From Prorocentrum cordatum (Eukaryota; Sar; Dinophyceae; Prorocentrales; Prorocentraceae): a DNA stretch of 64,000 bases. The DNA lies in assembly GCA_963575745.1 (NCBI GenBank), contig CAUYUJ010015947.1, positions 108,501 through 172,500 on the forward strand, given 5' to 3'. Shown here in pieces: positions 60,223 through 64,000 of this stretch (its first letter is position 1; the number at the start of each line of letters is the position of its first letter). The notes beneath the pieces were generated by a model. It worked only from the letters and a program-made list of their open reading frames with translations. It was not told the DNA's origin and made no database searches. A program made the translations under genes and the position numbers.

Positions 60223-60768
60223 AGTCCTGCCCTGGACGAGCTGCTGGACATGATTGCGCCCGAGATACTGCGGGGCTCGTCGGAGCAACGTTTTGTGTAC
60301 ACTACAGACTCGCAGCTGGTGCGCGGCCACGCGCAGTTGCGTGACGCGCACTACGAGGCGCTTCTCACCCGAGTGCTGGACCGGATTTTGGGGCATCTCT
60401 CTCTAGGATGGTGCCCGCCTCAGTTGCACGACGATCCGGTCCAGTGGTGGAATGGAACATAGAATAAGGTCGCCGACGGCCTGGCCGACCACGCCATGGA
60501 CCAGCGCAGCTCTTGGTCTAAAGTGTTTCAGCCCAGCTTCGCACTTAAACGTGCGAGCCTTGTTGTCCAGATGGACGGTGGCGTCCGTGAGGGCGATTGC
60601 GCCGCCGCCGCGTGGATAATCGGCTTGTGGGTGCGCACTCCAGCCGGTCATGTGTTTGGGCCTGTCATGGTCCACGGTGCGTTTCTTGACCCACCGTGCA
60701 GTGTTTTTGGTGCCGAAGCCATCGCCCTCGACGAAGCATCGAAGGAAGTGGCCAGGCTCCTTTTTTAA
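60223..60768 (+). pseudogene. RNase H-like retroelement fragment with in-frame stop
   Basis: One frame reads FVYTTDSQLV (Asp at 60307), then ~50 residues, an in-frame TAG at 60460-60462, then NKVADGLADHAMDQ. After ~25 residues comes LVVQMDGGVREG (Asp at 60574) with AAAAWIIG and FGAEAIALDEASKEVA (Glu at 60715), ending at TAA. TDS and N-x2-AD-x-LA-x2-A are C-terminal RNase H motifs; DGG and the AE helix are N-terminal ones, so the halves appear in reversed order, as at 41630-42030. The TAG makes the copy non-functional unless read through. Confidence 0.6.
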
Positions 60769-61129
60769 TCCTAGAGCACCAGCGGCTGCAATTCGGGCTG
60801 CTTGCGCCGCGCCAAAAAAACAAATCCCTAACATCACCAAAGAAAGATGGTCGGGCCTGCTGGCACGCAATCCACCACTACCCGAAACAAGCTACGGCCC
60901 CCCCCACCTTCCCTCTGTCCATTGCCCGCATGGCAGTTAAAGAGACGCTAGCGAGCCTCGTGATAGTCCCAAGAACATGCATCGGACAGTACGACGCCGA
61001 CAGCGCTGCTACCACCTTCGCAATCCCCGGTCCGCAGACATACTCCATCATCAAAAAAACTAGTACTGGACCACGGTGACGGGCCCAGCCCCACAGTTCT
61101 CGTAGTAGGATTACGTACGAGCGTCCCAA
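60769..61129. other. No recognised gene
   Basis: Moderate-GC DNA downstream of the RNase H fragment with A7 and C7 runs. A + frame to 61079 is open but shows no domain. Confidence 0.3.
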
Positions 61130-61537
61130 ATGGACGCTGCCATTGAAGCAACCGCATCCACGCAGAGGAGCTGCACGCTAATCGCTCTGGCCCGCGACGT
61201 GGTATCCACGCCTGGGGGACCAGGCCCTGCCGAAATCCTGGCCCTGGCAAGCGCCCGGTGGGGCGCTCGGGCCACCGCGCGTGCGACAGACGTTGTGCCA
61301 GCTGGCAACCCCATCGCTACGGGCCACATGACCGCTCCCTTTGTACAGCTCCTCACCGTGCAATTCAACATCCCCGGGAAACCCATGAGATCGGTCTTAC
61401 AGCCTAGACCGGTCGTGCACTGGGGGCGGCAAATCGGTGGCTTCTCAAACGCCCTACACATTCTGGCCCCACAGTCTGTGAATGAACAGATACACGCTCA
61501 CCTAAACCAGCTGGTCCGGAACCCCAGTGCAGACTGA
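61130..61537 (+). CDS. Small ORF, unknown protein
   Basis: ATG-initiated frame of 135 codons, MDAAIEATASTQRSCTLIAL at its start and MTAPFVQLLTVQFNIPGKPM in the middle. The composition is globular. No family is recognised. It may be part of the same decayed coding region as the next entry. Confidence 0.28.
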   Translation: MDAAIEATASTQRSCTLIALARDVVSTPGGPGPAEILALASARWGARATARATDVVPAGNPIATGHMTAPFVQLLTVQFNIPGKPMRSVLQPRPVVHWGRQIGGFSNALHILAPQSVNEQIHAHLNQLVRNPSAD

Positions 61538-61691
61538 GTGGGCCACGACGCGGGTACCATTACCACGGGACGGGCACCTCAAACGGCCTGACCTGGAGGA
61601 TCTATTCCACCACGTAGTACGGTGCCGCGCCGCGCCCCCAGGGGGAGACGACTCGGCGTGCAACACATGATGAAACGCCCTGTACTCAGAC

Positions 61692-62685
61692 ATGGACTAC
61701 TGCCTTTCCTGGCACGCCAACTCTGGCGCCACGACCTGGAGACAACATGAAACGAACGACGTCGTCCATATCCCACTGGCACCGCCCGCCGCCTGCCTCG
61801 CCCACGCAATCGTTAACCAGGCCGCTCGCACCATGCAGTACAGAGTCGGAGTCTGCCACGCCAGCCTCCTCCTCATCCGCGCACCCGAACGGATCGCGGC
61901 AGCGATACTGCGGCACCTGAACGACGCACCGCAAACGATCCCTGGCCACACATATCAGAGTGCGACACCACCGAGACCCCTGCTTCTCAACGGCAACTGG
62001 GACGGGGGCCCCACGCTAATTAGCAAGGCTCGTTGACCCCGAGCAAAGGTTCTACCTGAGATGGAATATCGCTGACCTGGGGCAAGCACAACTACGGGCA
62101 TTCGTGGGAACTATAGAAGCCACGGCAGGTGCCGATACGGTAGAGCAAGCGATCCGGGTCTTTGTTTTCCACCCCGACTCCAAAAACTACCAGCAGATGG
62201 CTCAGATACTGATGCGCAGCTCGGCGTCGGACACCATGGCTGGGGCCTTTGAAGGCAACGCCTACATCACCGTGGGCTCGCAGAAATACCGGATCTTTCC
62301 AGCCACTCCCGCGAGGGATTCTAGCCACCGCGCCCCACGGACGCCACGCAGCGTTCAAGACCACTTCAATGAGGTTTCTGATCCCAGCATCAGGCGGATG
62401 GCTCGCGCGGCTGTCCACCCCCGAATCCTCGCCGCTCAGTCAACCGATCACTTACGTGCTCAGGTCGGTTCCATGCTGCCTCGGAAATAGCCCGCCGACC
62501 AGTGGCTGGACGGGCTCCCGCAAGGGACGAGCCCACAGATGTATTTCTCCACGGTCGGGCAAGGCAACATGCGCCTGGGGATTAGATTCTGGCCCTCCCA
62601 GCACCACGCTTCGCAACAAGAACCCACCCACGCCCTCCCTCCTCCGCCAGACATCGACAAGGCCTGGCTGAGCGCCCATACTTAG
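61692..62685 (+). pseudogene. Frameshifted ORF chain, unknown family
   Basis: 61692-62036 (ATG; CLSWHANSGATTWRQHETND, then a hydrophobic helix-like part ending NGNWDGGPTLI) is continued in the next frame by 62020-62490 (DPEQRFYLRWNIADLGQAQL, AFEGNAYITVGSQKYRIFP). Another frame from about 62503 to 62685 (GLPQGTSPQMYFSTVGQGNM, stop TAG) is also protein-like. Successive protein-like segments in shifting frames suggest one ancestral ORF with indels. Confidence 0.33.
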
Positions 62686-63057
62686 TCTTCAGTACGGCAG
62701 GACGAGTACCGCCCCAGCTCCCTCACCTGCTGACACCTCGCCAGGACTCCGTAACGTCGGTCTCTCTCTCGGGCCAGGCGAGTACGCCGCGTTCGCAGTC
62801 GCAGCGGGCGGGGCAATCGAGATACATGCGCTCGGGGAACAGCCACACTGCACATCACTTCCCCCGCCTGGGCCACGGTGGCCTTTCTGGCCGCCGCGAA
62901 ATCCAGGATGGCGTCAGCCGCCGCTTTTCGCCCTACCACCAGGATGCAAATACAGCTGGCCGCTGGCGTTGCGTACGTATCTCGGCAATTCGCCACGCCT
63001 CCTCCTCCTTCCCAGCCTGGCGACATCTGACTTGACATCCCACCGTCCCCAACGGCC

Positions 63058-63840
63058 ATGGTAGCCATCAACCTTGCCCCCCAGCCTGGTCCAGCTCGCC
63101 CACGCACCTTTCCTCGACTCGAAGCCCTTCTCCCAGGCACCAGGAGGAGAACCCCCCCGCCCAGTCAGCTAATCCAGGCCCCAACCGACGCGGTCAGGGC
63201 GGCCCAGGGAATGCTGAACCAGTATCAGGCTTGCCTGCACGTACAGCAAGTGCACGACTTTGCCCGCTCGGTGCAAGCAAGGATTGAGGTAGAACGAACC
63301 CGGGCAGCGCAAGGCAGCAGGATCCAACGGTACAGCTTTTAAGTCTTCACCGTGGTGTGCTTCATACAATTAGTGGAGCCGCGATTCCTGGATCGTGATC
63401 CCGTATACCAGCTGCTGCAGGACCACGGTATACAAGACAGTACGCTCCAGCAGTCGCCTTCCCTACATGGTTTGCGCCTGCGGATGAGGTCGACCCCCAG
63501 CTCACAGCCGACAACCCCTTCCAGCACACGCCTGGCGCACGAGGTGACGCGGTGGTGCGCGCAACACACTGCTCTGGAAGGCACCGAGGCGGCCATCCAT
63601 GATCTGGTAGCAAGAATCACCGAAGAGCACGCAAGTGACCTGCGGCGCGCTGACCCCGGGCGTGCACCCAGAAGGCGCGGACCTCAGCGCGGGCCGTACG
63701 CACAAGCGAACGACCCCACCCGCCCTCGGCCTGGCGCTCGAACCCCCCCCCCCCCAACCAGTAGCGCTTCCCAACCCCCTCCTGCCGAACATTCTCCCAC
63801 TGACTGCACCCCCCACAGCGCCCGCCAGGACACCCCATAG
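63058..63840 (+). pseudogene. ORF with one internal stop, unknown family
   Basis: ATG at 63058; 94 codons to TAA at 63340-63342, then the same frame is open to 63840. Before the stop: QAPTDAVRAAQGMLNQYQAC and a coiled-coil-like VHDFARSVQARIEVERTRAA. After it: EPRFLDRDPVYQLLQDHGIQ and EVTRWCAQHTALEGTEAAIH, then a Pro/Arg-rich tail. Two genes back to back or one gene with a premature stop. No domain is recognised. Confidence 0.33.
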
Positions 63841-64000
63841 GGAAACGCGCCCGCAACTCAGGGTAGGACGACGATAAGTCGTAACCTACACGGCAGTTCT
63901 CCCAGCCCAAGCCTCGTTGCCGCCGCAGCAGCAACGGCTGCCCCGCCTAGCGGCAGCCCCGACGCAGACGTCCCGGCGTCTCGGGGGTCTTCTTGGAGGG

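Overview
The window is nuclear DNA of a dinoflagellate. The diagnostic evidence is a near-exact or exact copy of the 22-nt dinoflagellate spliced leader (DinoSL, DCCGTAGCC...GGCTCAAG) embedded in genomic DNA just upstream of an intronless gene, three times. High GC, tandem gene amplification, very abundant simple repeats and scattered retroelement debris agree with this. I cannot name the species. There are no bacterial-style operons, and I found no rRNA, tRNA or CRISPR.

Layout. (1) 1-22078: three head-to-tail copies of a ~7.4-7.7 kb unit, the first cut by the window edge. Each unit runs: GC-rich CCCGCCCGACCCGACC minisatellite, spacer, ~1 kb (TATG)n/(CATA)n inverted microsatellite, CCAAGACGGCC-type minisatellite with a conserved ~80-bp core, relic spliced leader, a 359-codon intronless gene for a predicted secreted protein with a GDPH...GQRFDL (von Willebrand D-like) motif, a CCT-rich tract, and a terminal part holding a TIR-bearing repeat. 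The copies are mosaics of one another. (2) 22079-39250: few convincing genes; microsatellites, minisatellites, a twice-occurring composite element built on a 102-bp satellite (24468-26156 and 30409-32409), and several families of short inverted-repeat (MITE/foldback) elements. (3) 39500-42100: a dead non-LTR-type reverse transcriptase followed by RNase H motifs. (4) 42100-53600: more foldback families, triplet arrays, a GAATTC-rich minisatellite, and isolated GC3-rich 'exon islands', the best being an RS-repeat segment at 52789-53277. (5) 53600-64000: GC-rich DNA with little simple repeat, carrying a chain of overlapping, frame-switching ORFs of unknown function and a second RNase H-like pseudogene with an in-frame stop.

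The only gene I would call intact and probably functional is the tripled vWD-like secreted protein. Its history reads as mRNA to retroposed cDNA (keeping the spliced leader), then amplification together with kilobases of surrounding repeat DNA, then homogenisation between copies. The rest looks like intergenic or intronic sequence in which mobile debris is concentrated. All comparisons were made by eye.
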